NCBI GenBank assembly: GCA_028710605.1
Contig: JAQTTU010000010.1
Span: 1-64,000 of the forward strand
Source: Sideroxydans sp.
GTDB lineage: Bacteria; Pseudomonadota; Gammaproteobacteria; Burkholderiales; Gallionellaceae
DNA length: 64,000 nt
Reading direction: 5' to 3'
Part shown: piece after piece, positions 1 to 10,832 of the stretch
Layout: every line of letters begins with the position of its first letter
How positions within the stretch are numbered: the first letter of the stretch is position 1
Translations under genes and position numbers: made by a program
The notes under the pieces: generated by a model
What the model was told of the DNA's origin: nothing
Databases searched by the model: none
Seen by the model: the letters and a program-made list of their open reading frames with translations, nothing else

Positions 1-24
1 AACTTTTTCCCGTCGCTCAAAACA

Positions 25-56
25 CAACAACCACCTTCTGAATCAGGTGGTTGTTG
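25..56 (-). terminator. Perfect hairpin with T-rich tail at the left end of the CRISPR array
   Basis: A perfect 12-bp stem (CAACAACCACCT paired with AGGTGGTTGTTG) encloses an 8-nt loop. Read on the minus strand it is followed by TGTTTTG; on the plus strand no T-run follows. It therefore looks like a Rho-independent terminator for leftward transcription, which would fit an array read on the minus strand. It is not experimentally supported. Confidence 0.55.
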
Positions 57-63
57 CGCTGCG

Positions 64-1024
64 AGTTTAGCAGATTGGGATTTGCACTCTGACCGGAACT
101 GCCTGCGGCACGATGTCAGGCAGATTGATAGTTTAGCAGATTGGGATTTGCACTCTGACCGGAACTGCTGTTTTCATGTGGTAATATCTGACACAAGTTT
201 AGCAGATTGGGATTTGCACTCTGACCGGAACCTTACGCGCAAGCTCTTAACTCTCGGTCAGAGTTTAGCAGATTGGGATTTGCACTCTGACCGGAACATG
301 AGCGCCCTGAGCGAATTAATTGTCAAGAGTTTAGCAGATTGGGATTTGCACTCTGACCGGAACATCGACGGCGTCTCCTCGCTCTTCGGCTGGAGTTTAG
401 CAGATTGGGATTTGCACTCTGACCGGAACATCTTGACCCGCTCCAAACATTTCAACGGGAGTTTAGCAGATTGGGATTTGCACTCTGACCGGAACCCGGC
501 TTGTCCGCCTGGATACGCCAGCACGCAGTTTAGCAGATTGGGATTTGCACTCTGACCGGAACGCGATGTGATCATGAGTGCGTTTGCCGGGAAGTTTAGC
601 AGATTGGGATTTGCACTCTGACCGGAACAACCACCCCGTCCTCAACCAAGTGCTACATAGTTTAGCAGATTGGGATTTGCACTCTGACCGGAACGCGAAC
701 TGGTGCAACTCAGATATTCAGCCTAGTTTAGCAGATTGGGATTTGCACTCTGACCGGAACACGAACGGCAATGACATCTTCGAAGGAATTAGTTTAGCAG
801 ATTGGGATTTGCACTCTGACCGGAACAAGCGTGCAGACAAAATGAATGCCAATAGCAGTTTAGCAGATTGGGATTTGCACTCTGACCGGAACCAGCCCTT
901 CAACGCTTCATTCTTGAAATTCAGTTTAGCAGATTGGGATTTGCACTCTGACCGGAACAGGTGCAGCCATGACAACTTTTGCGTACCTAGTTTAGCAGAT
1001 TGGGATTTGCACTCTGACCGGAAC
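64..1024 (-). CRISPR. CRISPR array, 15 repeats and 14 spacers, probably type II-C
   Basis: Fifteen identical 36-bp repeats start at 64, 130, 196, 262, 328, 394, 460, 527, 593, 659, 725, 791, 857, 923 and 989. Thirteen spacers are 30 nt and the seventh (496-526) is 31 nt. Thirty-six-bp repeats with 30-nt spacers are typical of type II systems. Read on the minus strand the repeat begins GTTCCGGTCAG and ends CTGCTAAACT. The end resembles the extended -10 (TGnTAnAAT) that lies at the 3' end of Neisseria and Campylobacter type II-C repeats, where each repeat carries its own promoter. This, with the leftward terminator at 25-56, favours minus-strand transcription. No cas gene is present to the right, so cas genes would have to lie left of position 1 or elsewhere. 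Because the 66-bp period equals 22 codons, open frames run through the array by chance. Confidence 0.98.
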
Positions 1025-1028
1025 AAGA

Positions 1029-1103
1029 CGCTGAACCGCCACCCCGCAAGGGGGTGACAGTTCAACGTCGCGCTCCGCGCAGTTTTGCAGGAATTGGGGT
1101 TGG
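1029..1103. ncRNA. Candidate tracrRNA anti-repeat or degenerate terminal repeat
   Basis: Positions 1081-1103 match the first 22 bases of the plus-strand repeat at about 18 positions, with a two-base insertion at 1091-1092 (AGTTT-GCAG..ATTGGG-TT). On the minus strand this would be followed by a hairpin at 1070-1080 (GCGC/GCGC) and a longer one at 1029-1067 whose two mismatches become G-U pairs only on the minus strand. On the plus strand another hairpin (TGCATGC/GCATGCA) follows at about 1110-1141. A bulged partial complement of the repeat next to structured sequence is what a tracrRNA gene looks like, but orientation is unresolved and a decayed repeat is equally possible. Confidence 0.35.
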
Positions 1104-1195
1104 TGTTATTGCATGCGTTGCGAGAATTTCGGATGCATGCATGGGGCTGAAATGTTGGCTTGCACACTACTCTTTTGAGCTGACCACCTTCGTCG

Positions 1196-1228
1196 CAACC
1201 CAATAAATACGGGCATCTCCATTCATGC
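1196..1228 (+). repeat. Partial copy of the 68-bp dispersed repeat family
   Basis: The sequence AATAAATACGGGCATCTCCA matches the left half of the family whose fuller copies are at 11961, 31986 and 34663. The right half (AGATCGCCTATTG) is absent. Confidence 0.6.
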
Positions 1229-1372
1229 CTGATTGCAGATTGGCTGTTGGCGCGGCTTTGAGCGGTTTTGCATTATTGGTTGATGCCGTTCCAGAGAAGC
1301 GCTGCTATTTCTCCGTTCGCACCGAGCAGGTCAAAGGGCTTTGTCGCGAACTCCTTGAATGCATTTATTCCC

Positions 1373-1405
1373 CCGTTCATGGTTCGACAGGTACACCACG
1401 AACGG
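1373..1405. repeat. Palindrome, CCGTTC...GAACGG
   Basis: An 11-bp imperfect inverted repeat (CCGTTCATGGT / ACCACGAACGG, one G-T pair) with an 11-nt loop containing TCGACAGG. Similar 'TTCGACAGG' palindromes are common in proteobacterial intergenic DNA. Only one copy was seen in this window. Confidence 0.6.
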
Positions 1406-1473
1406 AGGAATAAACCTAAAAAACGTTGTTGCACTTCGCCAACTTAACGAAGAGGCAAGCAGGATGCGGAGTT

Positions 1474-1551
1474 CCCTCACCCCAACCCCTCTCCCGGTGG
1501 GAGAGGGACTTTGCTCCCTTCTCCCACCGGGAGAAGGGCTGGGGATGAGGG
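1474..1551. repeat. G/C-rich double palindrome, family A
   Basis: Two short palindromes (CTCTCCCGGTGGGAGAG and CTTCTCCCACCGGGAGAAG) are flanked by an outer inverted pair, CCCTCACCCCAACC and GGCTGGGGATGAGGG. Related copies lie at 4681, 7201, 9031, 39086, 46530 and 60957. Confidence 0.85.
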
Positions 1552-1632
1552 TTTGCGCTCTATAGACACAAATTGAACTGCGTTTTTTAGGATAAATCAG
1601 TGTCTCGCTGGTTTGATTTTTTCCTTGCCGCA

Positions 1633-2991
1633 TTATGCGGCGGCTATTCCGCCGGGATTTTTGTGTTGCAAATTGTCGCGCACGAAGTTGATATGTAAAC
1701 GCAATTCATACAGCAAATCGCCGAAGGCGGCGGGCACAACAATTTTGTTTGCCGCGTCTTCGATGAGTTGCAATTTGCGCATGAATTCGTCGCGCCGCGC
1801 GGGATCGAACGAGGATTTGATGGCTTCGCGTTCGAGTTCGAGCAGGGCGCGATACCAGCGGTAGATGCGCGATTTGATGCGCCAGCCGTAGATGACCGGG
1901 GCGATTTTGATGGCGGGGATGAGCAGCAGAATAATCGGCACGATGGCTTCCAGCGAGCGCGAGATCAGGCTGGCGAGCCAGAACGGGAAGGTGCGGTAGA
2001 GGAAGCTTTTGCCGGAGTTGTAGAAGCGTTTTGCATCTTCGCTGACGGGCAATTCGTGTTCTTCCGCATTGGGAAATTCGCCGCGTTTTTTGTACAGGCC
2101 GGGTCTGGCATGCACTTCGCGCGCGGCTTCGAGCAGCACGTCGGACAAGGCGGGATGCAGGGTGTCGCGCGCGATGAGTTCCACTGTGGGGCCGATCAGC
2201 AGCAGGTCTTCGGCGGGAATGTTTTTGCCGAAATCGAGCGAGCCTTGCGGCAGTTGCAGTTTGTTCAGGTAGTTGATGCGGCGCGTGTAGCCCTCGGCCT
2301 GGGTGAAGTTGAACAGGCGAATGTCCGTGTCGCGCATCATCGAGCGAATCAGTTTGGATGAGGTGGAATCGCTCATCAGGAATATGGCATCGGTGCGGTT
2401 TTCGCGCAGGGCTTTTTCCGGGTCGTCCGATAGATTATCGGTGAGTGTCGTGCCGTCGCCCGGCTTGATGCCGTTGGCTTCCAGCAGCGCGAGCGCCAGG
2501 GTGCGCGTGCCGCTGCCTTCGGCTCCGATGTCCAGCCGCCCGCCTTTGAATTCGGACAGCAAGGTTCTTTTTTTGCCGCGATAAAAGATGGTCAGCGGTT
2601 GGGTGGAAATGCTGCCCAGCGACATCAGGTGTTCGACTTCGATGCCCTTGGTTTCGCCGCCCATGACGAAGCCGACATCGACTTTGATTTTCGGGTCGGC
2701 CAGTTTTTTCAGGTTATCCACCGAGCCTTCTGTGGCGATGATATTCAGCGTGATGCCCTGCTTGGCCAGAATCGCTTTATATCTTTCCGCGCTGCGGTTA
2801 AAGGAGCTGTCTTTTGGTCCGCCCGCGATGGTGAGCACAGTGGGGGCGGCGGAATTGATGAACACGATCACCGCCAAGCCAATGGCGAGCAACACCAGCA
2901 GGATTACGCCCAAAGCGGCATACAGGCTCATGCCGAACAGCGCGTTGAGTCTGGCTTGGGTTTTGTTGAAAAAAATTTTAAAGGGCATCAT
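1633..2991 (-). CDS. TAXI-family TRAP transporter solute receptor, membrane-anchored
   Basis: The 452-residue product resembles TAXI solute-binding proteins of TRAP transport systems, which capture small organic solutes outside the inner membrane. A hydrophobic segment (about residues 22-48) is followed by the TAXI-like core beginning TIAGGPKDSSFNRSA and containing the IGAEGSGTRTLALALL stretch. A second hydrophobic segment (about residues 340-365, AIVPIILLLIPAIKIAPVIYG) precedes a charged helical tail, so the protein is anchored at both ends rather than free in the periplasm. No TRAP membrane subunit (DctQ/DctM type) lies beside it, so whether it takes part in transport or only senses a ligand cannot be told. 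The gene seems to be a single unit, separated from the ion channel gene upstream by a palindrome at 3010-3066. The start is ATG at 2991, with a second ATG directly after it. Confidence 0.8.
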   Translation of the reverse strand: MMPFKIFFNKTQARLNALFGMSLYAALGVILLVLLAIGLAVIVFINSAAPTVLTIAGGPKDSSFNRSAERYKAILAKQGITLNIIATEGSVDNLKKLADPKIKVDVGFVMGGETKGIEVEHLMSLGSISTQPLTIFYRGKKRTLLSEFKGGRLDIGAEGSGTRTLALALLEANGIKPGDGTTLTDNLSDDPEKALRENRTDAIFLMSDSTSSKLIRSMMRDTDIRLFNFTQAEGYTRRINYLNKLQLPQGSLDFGKNIPAEDLLLIGPTVELIARDTLHPALSDVLLEAAREVHARPGLYKKRGEFPNAEEHELPVSEDAKRFYNSGKSFLYRTFPFWLASLISRSLEAIVPIILLLIPAIKIAPVIYGWRIKSRIYRWYRALLELEREAIKSSFDPARRDEFMRKLQLIEDAANKIVVPAAFGDLLYELRLHINFVRDNLQHKNPGGIAAA

Positions 2992-3009
2992 GGCTATGTC
3001 AATTATTCT

Positions 3010-3066
3010 GTAGGTGCGAATTTATTCGCACAAACAATATTGTCGTGCGAATAAATTCGCACCTAC
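3010..3066. repeat. Inverted pair of GTAG-headed REP-like palindromes
   Basis: GTAGGTGCGAATTTATTCGC on the left is mirrored by GCGAATAAATTCGCACCTAC on the right, with about 12 nt between. Each half is itself a palindrome. The GTAG head plus hairpin in opposed pairs is the layout of REP/BIME elements. It lies between the receptor gene and the end of the channel gene and may act as a transcription barrier. Confidence 0.75.
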
Positions 3067-4091
3067 GCAGGCACGCTCTGGATCAACTGTTCCAGCCGCA
3101 TACGTCCTTCGGGGTTGACCATCACCATCAACACATCGCCGGAGGCCAGCACGCTGTCGGCGGCGGGGTTAAATACCCATTTGCTTTGGTGTTGCAGCGC
3201 CATCACCAGACAGTCCTGATTACCCTGATACAGTTCGCGTAAAACCTTGCCGTCCATATTGTGCGGGATGGACACTTCTTCCATGCGCAGGTCGCCTTCA
3301 GCTTTTAACATTTCATCCATGAAGCCGGCCACGTTGGGGCGCACCATGGCCGAGACCAGACGCTGTCCGCCGGTAAAGTCCGGCAGCACAATTTCATCCG
3401 CTCCGGCGCTCTTGAGCTTGGAGACATTTTTCAGTTCGTGGCAGCGCGCGATGACGCGGATGTCGGGGTTGAGTTGTTTCGCGCTGAGGCTGATAACCAG
3501 GTTGTGGTTGTCTTCGTGCGCCACGGCAAACAGGCCGATGGCATGTTTGATCCCGGCGGCCAGCAACACTTCATTGTCGGTGGCATCGCCCAGCACGTAG
3601 AGCTGGGAAGGGTGGTGCTCGATGTAGTTTTGCAGCGTGTTTTTATCGCGGTCTATCATGACGAAATGCCGCCCGGTGATCGCCAGCTCGTGCGAAACAT
3701 TGCTGCCGATCTGCCCCACGCCGCACACGATGTAGTGGCCTTTCAATTGCCCGATCTTTTTTTCCATTTTGTTTCTCCGCCTGACTTCATTGAATTCGCC
3801 TTCCAGCATGAATGCGGTGACTGTCGATAACACGTAGCCCAACACGCCGATGCCGGTGAGGCCGATGAACACGGTAAACAGCTTGCCGTATTCGTAATGC
3901 GAGACATCCACCGACTCGACGTAACCGATAGTGGTGACGGTGATGAAGGTCATGTAGAAGCAGTCGAGCCAGGAATATTGCGGCCCGCCCAACCAGCGGT
4001 AGCCGAATGTACCTATCGCCAGAATCGCAACCGCCGCCAGCAGCGACCACAGCAGATTGCGCGTCGTTTTGGACAAGCCGCTTTTCATCAT
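3063..4091 (-). CDS. Potassium-channel-like protein with RCK (TrkA-N) domain
   Basis: A two-transmembrane channel module (pore region [15 protein letters not shown]) is joined to a Rossmann-fold RCK domain ([15 protein letters not shown], then MIDRD) and a C-terminal TrkA-C-like domain. This is the architecture of MthK-type, ligand-gated potassium channels of the inner membrane. The filter reads TIGYVE where potassium channels have TVGYGD: the second glycine is replaced by valine (GTC codon), so ion selectivity is uncertain. I chose ATG at 4091, giving 342 residues, because it overlaps the stop of def as ATGA and begins just before the first membrane segment; a longer frame to 4193 would lie inside def. 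It is probably co-transcribed with def. Confidence 0.85.
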   Translation of the reverse strand: MMKSGLSKTTRNLLWSLLAAVAILAIGTFGYRWLGGPQYSWLDCFYMTFITVTTIGYVESVDVSHYEYGKLFTVFIGLTGIGVLGYVLSTVTAFMLEGEFNEVRRRNKMEKKIGQLKGHYIVCGVGQIGSNVSHELAITGRHFVMIDRDKNTLQNYIEHHPSQLYVLGDATDNEVLLAAGIKHAIGLFAVAHEDNHNLVISLSAKQLNPDIRVIARCHELKNVSKLKSAGADEIVLPDFTGGQRLVSAMVRPNVAGFMDEMLKAEGDLRMEEVSIPHNMDGKVLRELYQGNQDCLVMALQHQSKWVFNPAADSVLASGDVLMVMVNPEGRMRLEQLIQSVPA

Positions 4092-4621
4092 TCGTCCCGC
4101 ACTTCGGCACCGGAATGCATCACATCGCTGAAGCCGAAATCCTTCATGTCGAGAATGCGCATCGGATACAGCACGCCGTCCAGATGGTCGCATTCGTGCT
4201 GCACCACGCGCGCGTGGAAACCGCTCACGGTGCGGTCTATCAGCGCGCCGAATTCATCGCAGCCCTGATAGCGCAAATGCGTGTAACGCGGCACCAGACC
4301 GCGCATGCCGGGCAGGCTGAGACAGCCTTCCCAGCCGTCTTCCATCTCCTCCGAAAGCGGCGTGAGCACGGGATTGATGAGCACGGTCTGCGGCACGACT
4401 TCCGCATCGGGATAACGCGGATTTTGATCGACACCGAAAATCACCACGGCCAGATTCACGCCGATCTGCGGCGCGGCCAGACCGACACCATCCTTGGCAT
4501 GCATGGTGTCGCGCATGTCCCGCAACAATTCGCGCAGCTCCGCCGTGTCGAACACATGCACCTCTTCCGCCTGCCGCAGCAGACGCGCATCGCCCATGCG
4601 TAAAACTTCTCTAGTTGTCAT
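4088..4621 (-). CDS. def: Peptide deformylase
   Basis: Removes the formyl group from the N-terminal methionine of nascent proteins in the cytoplasm. All three family motifs are present: [10 protein letters not shown] (about residue 44), EGCLSLPG (about 97) and HECDHLDG (about 139); the cysteine and two histidines bind the catalytic metal and the glutamate is the catalytic base. The length of 177 residues is normal for the family. It is not beside fmt here, unlike in many bacteria. Instead its stop overlaps the start of the channel gene, and a G/C-rich double palindrome at 4681-4780 separates it from the phosphorylase gene upstream. Confidence 0.97.
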   Translation of the reverse strand: MTTREVLRMGDARLLRQAEEVHVFDTAELRELLRDMRDTMHAKDGVGLAAPQIGVNLAVVIFGVDQNPRYPDAEVVPQTVLINPVLTPLSEEMEDGWEGCLSLPGMRGLVPRYTHLRYQGCDEFGALIDRTVSGFHARVVQHECDHLDGVLYPMRILDMKDFGFSDVMHSGAEVRDE

Positions 4622-4680
4622 TGGCCACCTGCAAAATTCTGTTTCCCCCGCGAAAGAACATAAGCATTAATTTACCCAGT

Positions 4681-4780
4681 CCCTCCCCCTTCAAGGGGGA
4701 GGTCAGGTGGGGGATGGGGCGGAATTTTTGAACATTTAACCCCATCCCCACCCCAACCCTCCCCTTGAAGGGGAGGGAGA
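4681..4780. repeat. G/C-rich double palindrome, family A
   Basis: Two palindromes (CTCCCCCTTCAAGGGGGAG and CTCCCCTTGAAGGGGAG) are separated by an outer inverted pair (GGTGGGGGATGGGG and CCCCATCCCCACCCC). It fills most of the gap between def and the phosphorylase gene. Confidence 0.85.
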
Positions 4781-4836
4781 AATACTCCGGATCAATAAAG
4801 TTGGCACTTACGGGGCGTTCGCGGGAATGACGGAAT

Positions 4837-5583
4837 TCAATCGCCATCTTGTTCCACCACTCGTTCGAGGATATTGCGCACGCGCTCCATCGCCGGATTA
4901 ATTACAGCACCCACATTTTCCAACTCGATGCCGTCGCTGCTGTTGCCGCGTCCGGCGGCGTGGTTCGCCACCACGGCGATGGTGGCGAAAGGCAGCCCCA
5001 GTTCTCTGGCCAGCGCCGCTTCCGGCATGCCGGTCATCCCCACCATGTCTGCGCCGTCGCGCTCCAGCCGGTTGACCTCTGCCGCCGTTTCCAGCCGGGG
5101 GCCTTGCATCACGGCATGCACGCCGCCATCCACACATTCCTCGCCCGCCAGCTTCGCCGCAATCAAAATCTGCTGGCGGATTTTTTCGCTGTATGGCTTG
5201 GTGAAGTCGATGTGACTGACCATGCTGTCTTTGCCGTCGAAATAGGTGAAGTTGCGGCCATAGGTATAGTCGATGATCTGGTCGGGTGTCACCAGCGTGC
5301 CCGGAACCAGATCGGCGCGTATGCCGCCGACCGAGGTGACCGCAATGACGCGCTTGGCTTTTTGCTCGAACAGCGCCCACAGGTTGGCGCGATAGTTCAC
5401 CTCGTGCGGCGGGATGTTGTGGCCGTAGCCGTGGCGCGCGATAAACATCACCTCGTGCCCGTTGATGATGCCGAACGTCATCGGCCCGGACGGCTCGCCA
5501 TAAGGCGTGCGTATCACCTGGCGATGGGTGATCTTGAGGTTGGCGAGTTGGGTGAGTCCGGTACCGCCGATGATGGCTAACAT
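4837..5583 (-). CDS. S-methyl-5'-thioinosine phosphorylase (PNP/MTAP family)
   Basis: The 248-residue protein belongs to the MTA/purine nucleoside phosphorylase family: GGTGL near the N-terminus binds phosphate, RHGYGHNIPPHEVNYRAN (about residues 50-67) and the MVGMTGMPEAALARELG region (about 180) shape the active site. In gammaproteobacteria and betaproteobacteria the relatives with this sequence type mostly act on methylthioinosine in sulfur salvage, after deamination of methylthioadenosine. Substrate choice between thioinosine and thioadenosine cannot be settled by eye. The start ATG at 5583 has a good ribosome binding site (CAGGAG). The next gene upstream is hpt, another purine salvage gene, so the pair may work on the hypoxanthine produced here. 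Confidence 0.85.
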   Translation of the reverse strand: MLAIIGGTGLTQLANLKITHRQVIRTPYGEPSGPMTFGIINGHEVMFIARHGYGHNIPPHEVNYRANLWALFEQKAKRVIAVTSVGGIRADLVPGTLVTPDQIIDYTYGRNFTYFDGKDSMVSHIDFTKPYSEKIRQQILIAAKLAGEECVDGGVHAVMQGPRLETAAEVNRLERDGADMVGMTGMPEAALARELGLPFATIAVVANHAAGRGNSSDGIELENVGAVINPAMERVRNILERVVEQDGD

Positions 5584-5607
5584 AAATTACTCCTGAAACA
5601 AAATCTA

Positions 5608-5729
5608 CCACAGAGACACAGAGACACGGAGAACGTCAAAACCAAAAGCTAAACAACCCGCAAAAGAATTTCTTAATCACGCTTTTGTTTCTTGTATTTG
5701 TTTTTCTCTGTGCCTCTGTGTCTCTGTGG
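5608..5729. repeat. Inverted repeat with CCACAGAGACACAGAG arms
   Basis: The left arm CCACAGAGACACAGAGACAC is mirrored by the right arm ending TGTCTCTGTGG, with a unique middle of about 70 bp. A second pair with the same arm type lies at 9462-9533. It sits between the phosphorylase gene and hpt. Confidence 0.85.
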
Positions 5730-5739
5730 TGAATGGTTT

Positions 5740-6291
5740 TCACACCTCTTTAACCGCATAAATCGCGGGCAAATTGCGCCACGCGCCGTGTATGTCCATG
5801 CCGTAGCCGAACACGAAACGATCCGGCAGTTCCATGCCGACGAAATCGGCATGGATGGGCTTGCGCTTGCCGATATTTTTGTCGGCAAACACCGCGCAGT
5901 AAAACTGCGCCGCACCGAGTTCCATCACGCGCCGTTTGATCGCGAGCATGGTCTGGCCTTCATCCAGAATATCGTCCACCACCAACACCACGCGCCCGGC
6001 GACATTTTCGCGCGGCGCGACTTTCCAGTGCAGTTCGCCGCCCTGCTGGTCGTCGCCGTAACGCGAGACATGCAGGTAATCGAAGTCCAGCGGAAAATCC
6101 AGCATGGGCAGCAACTGTCCGGTGAACACCACCGCGCCGCCCATCACCGACAGCAGCAGCGGATGGCGCTCGGCAAATGCGACATTGATCTCGTTCGCCA
6201 CACGCCGCACGGCATGCTGCACTTCATCCGCGCCGAACAATAATTCGGATGAGGCTAACACCTCGCGTGCCTGACTGGCGCTCAGCATCAC
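5740..6291 (-). CDS. hpt: Hypoxanthine-guanine phosphoribosyltransferase
   Basis: Joins hypoxanthine or guanine to PRPP to make IMP or GMP in purine salvage. The PRPP-binding motif [15 protein letters not shown] is at about residues 100-114, and the family pattern FTGQLLPML with downstream [11 protein letters not shown] is seen before it. The length of 183 residues is normal. The start ATG at 6291 overlaps the stop of galU as ATGA, so the two are translationally coupled. Its product works on the base released by the phosphorylase encoded next door. Confidence 0.93.
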   Translation of the reverse strand: MMLSASQAREVLASSELLFGADEVQHAVRRVANEINVAFAERHPLLLSVMGGAVVFTGQLLPMLDFPLDFDYLHVSRYGDDQQGGELHWKVAPRENVAGRVVLVVDDILDEGQTMLAIKRRVMELGAAQFYCAVFADKNIGKRKPIHADFVGMELPDRFVFGYGMDIHGAWRNLPAIYAVKEV

Positions 6292-7157
6292 GCCAACGTT
6301 TGAAGATAGGCGGCGAATTCATCGCGCAATTCTTCATGCTGCAAACCGAACGCAACTTGTGCCTTGAGATAACCCAGCTTGGAACCGCAGTCGTAGCGGA
6401 TGCCGTCGAAACGGTAAGCCAGCAATTTTTCATCGCGCATCAGCGCCTCGATGCCGTCGGTCAGCTGTATCTCGCCACCCGCACCGGGGTTGATGTGTTC
6501 CAGATGATGGAAGATGCGCGGGGTCAAAATATAACGCCCGACCACCGCCAACGTGGAGGGCGCATCCTCGGGCTTGGGCTTTTCCACGATGGCATGCACG
6601 CGTTCGATATGGTGCGCAAGATTGGTGCTGCTGACGATGCCGTATTGTTTGGTGTGTTCGCGCGGCACATCCTGCACGCCGAGAATGGAACATTGGTACT
6701 GCGCGAACACATCCACCATCTGTTTGATAACGGGCGGTTGGCCGTCGATCAAGTCGTCGGCCAGAATCACCGCGAACGGCTCATCCTGGATCACCGGCTT
6801 GGCGCACAGCACCGCATGCCCCAAGCCCAGCGGCTCGGCCTGACGGATGTAGATGCAGTTCACATGCTTGGGCACGACTTCCTGCACATAGCTCAGCAGT
6901 TTCAGCTTACCGCTCGCTTCCAGCGTCGCTTCCAGTTCGTAGGCCTTGTCGAAATGATCCTCGATCGCGCGCTTGTTGCGCCCGGTGATGAACACCATGT
7001 CGGTGATGCCCGCCGCCACGGCTTCTTCCACCGCATACTGGATCAGCGGCTTGTCCACAACCGGCAACATCTCCTTGGCCGTGGCCTTGGTGGCGGGAAG
7101 AAAACGGCTGCCCAAACCGGCAACGGGAAATACGGCTTTGGTAATTTTTCGTTTCAT
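6288..7157 (-). CDS. galU: UTP-glucose-1-phosphate uridylyltransferase
   Basis: Makes UDP-glucose for polysaccharide and lipopolysaccharide synthesis. The nucleotidyltransferase signature [20 protein letters not shown] is at residues 10-29, and the sugar-binding stretches [11 protein letters not shown] and GRYILTP follow. The 289-residue length matches GalU. The start ATG at 7157 is preceded by AAGG. It is followed closely by hpt with a four-base overlap and preceded by a G/C-rich double palindrome at 7201-7300 that separates it from ligA. Confidence 0.97.
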   Translation of the reverse strand: MKRKITKAVFPVAGLGSRFLPATKATAKEMLPVVDKPLIQYAVEEAVAAGITDMVFITGRNKRAIEDHFDKAYELEATLEASGKLKLLSYVQEVVPKHVNCIYIRQAEPLGLGHAVLCAKPVIQDEPFAVILADDLIDGQPPVIKQMVDVFAQYQCSILGVQDVPREHTKQYGIVSSTNLAHHIERVHAIVEKPKPEDAPSTLAVVGRYILTPRIFHHLEHINPGAGGEIQLTDGIEALMRDEKLLAYRFDGIRYDCGSKLGYLKAQVAFGLQHEELRDEFAAYLQTLA

Positions 7158-7200
7158 GACCTTCCTTGTTTATATATCCAAAAAATTCATCAGCACGAAA

Positions 7201-9533
<2,333 letters not shown>

Positions 9534-9563
9534 TAAAAAAGGTTTGCTTTTAAGCATGTTTGG

Positions 9564-10613
9564 TTACGAGAACAACCTTAGCGCCTGCGCGCTGCCCGGT
9601 GTGATGTGGCCGGTTTGCATGAGGTCGGCGGTGGCGGCGACTTGCGCGCGGATCTGCGCGAGCGCGCCGTCGTTCAAGGCCACGCGCTGGTCGTCGGTCA
9701 TGGTCAGGCGCAATGTATTTTCCAGCTCGCGCGCCAGCGCCACCATTTCGTCGAAACGGCGCACCGGCTCGTTCACGCGCGGAATATCCAACAGCAGGGT
9801 CAGGCTGTCGGCGCGCGACTGGTTGAGGGTGTGATGCTGAAAGGGTGCGCCGTCGGACGCGCTCAGGTTGAACAGTGTCGCGCCCTGCCCGTCCAGCAAA
9901 TGGAAATTGCCGTCGGCCTGCAAGCTCATGCCCAACTGTTCCGCCGCATTCGCCACTTCGGTACCGAACATTCTTCGGTCGCCGCTGGTCAACAGGTTGA
10001 TGCCAATCATCTGATCCACATCGGCGCAGAAACGGTCCAGCTCTTGCGCGCGGCGCACGGCATCCTGCACCGGCGGCAAGCGCACCTCGACTTTCAACTG
10101 TGCGGCAATTTCATTCAGCATGTCGTGGAATCCGGCCAGGCGTACTTCGTTCACCGCACCGGTTCTATCCACCAGTTGCAGCCCCAGTTTGAACGCGCGG
10201 TAGCTCTGCGGGCTGTCGGGAATCATGCGTTCCCACAGGCCGCTGGCGGTATTCAGGCCGCAGGCGCTGACGCTTTTGCCGAAATCGAAACGGCGCTCCC
10301 ACAAAATTTCCAGCGCTTCGACCGACAGCGGAGATTTGAGCAGAAAGGTGACGACGTAATCGGTCGCGTCGTTGAGCAGGCCGCACATCTCATCCGCCGC
10401 TTCCGCAACGGCGGGCGGCGCAGCCAACGGATCGCGGCTGTCCGCGCCGATATTTTCCGCAGGCTGCATTTGATGCGCCACCTCGGCGGGCGGCTCGGCC
10501 AGCGGTTTGCCCATGCTGCGCCGGAAGCGCCATTGTTGCCATTGGCCGTACAGAAAAACCCCGGCCACTACAACAAGGCCTATGGTCAGCAAGCTCAACT
10601 GGAATTCACTCAT
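9564..10613 (-). CDS. zipA: ZipA-like cell division protein
   Basis: A membrane-bound FtsZ anchor. The protein has an N-terminal membrane segment (LSLLTIGLVVVAGVFLYGQ, residues 6-24), then a short basic stretch, a Pro/Ala/Glu-rich linker and a C-terminal domain (about residues 200-340) matching the ZipA FtsZ-binding fold, including QADGNFHLLDGQGATLFNL and TLLLDIPRVNEP. The N-out topology and the position just upstream of ligA both fit ZipA. Betaproteobacterial ZipA is divergent, so the call rests on architecture and context as much as on sequence. Confidence 0.85.
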   Translation of the reverse strand: MSEFQLSLLTIGLVVVAGVFLYGQWQQWRFRRSMGKPLAEPPAEVAHQMQPAENIGADSRDPLAAPPAVAEAADEMCGLLNDATDYVVTFLLKSPLSVEALEILWERRFDFGKSVSACGLNTASGLWERMIPDSPQSYRAFKLGLQLVDRTGAVNEVRLAGFHDMLNEIAAQLKVEVRLPPVQDAVRRAQELDRFCADVDQMIGINLLTSGDRRMFGTEVANAAEQLGMSLQADGNFHLLDGQGATLFNLSASDGAPFQHHTLNQSRADSLTLLLDIPRVNEPVRRFDEMVALARELENTLRLTMTDDQRVALNDGALAQIRAQVAATADLMQTGHITPGSAQALRLFS

Positions 10614-10669
10614 GGCACGTACCGGAGATGAAAGTTCGAATGGTAACGATTATCCTAGAAAAAGCAGTT

Positions 10670-10799
10670 GCCCGCAGATTACGCAGATTTCCGCAGATTA
10701 AACAACACATAACCTTGGTCTGCTTGCTCACCTTCTGGATGGTCCAATACTCATTCGCAACCGTCTGATAATCTGCGTTAATCTGTGTAATCTGCGGGC
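10670..10799. repeat. Inverted repeat with GCCCGCAGATTACGCAGATT arms, family B
   Basis: The left arm GCCCGCAGATTACGCAGATT is mirrored by the right arm ending TAATCTGTGTAATCTGCGGGC. The middle is unique. Other copies are at 13172, 43139 and 50297. It lies between nagZ and zipA. Confidence 0.85.
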
Positions 10800-10832
10800 T
10801 GAACTGCGGTTTTAAGAATTATCGCAAATTGC

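Larger units (their letters stand above)
1025..1632. other. Gene-free stretch with repeats
   Basis: No convincing gene lies between the array and the next coding sequence. The stretch holds a partial copy of the CRISPR repeat, one partial copy of the 68-bp dispersed family, a palindrome at 1373-1405 and a G/C-rich double palindrome at 1474-1551, each listed separately. The short open frames here are composed mostly of these repeats. Confidence 0.7.

Noticed and set aside
82-1057. Open reading frames through the CRISPR array with a repeated SLADWDLHSDRN peptide
   Set aside because: The 66-bp repeat-spacer period equals 22 codons and the repeat has no stop in some frames, so long frames arise on both strands by chance; there is no start site or homology.
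4611-4847. 78-residue open frame between def and the phosphorylase gene
   Set aside because: It is mostly translation of a family A double palindrome and overlaps both neighbours.
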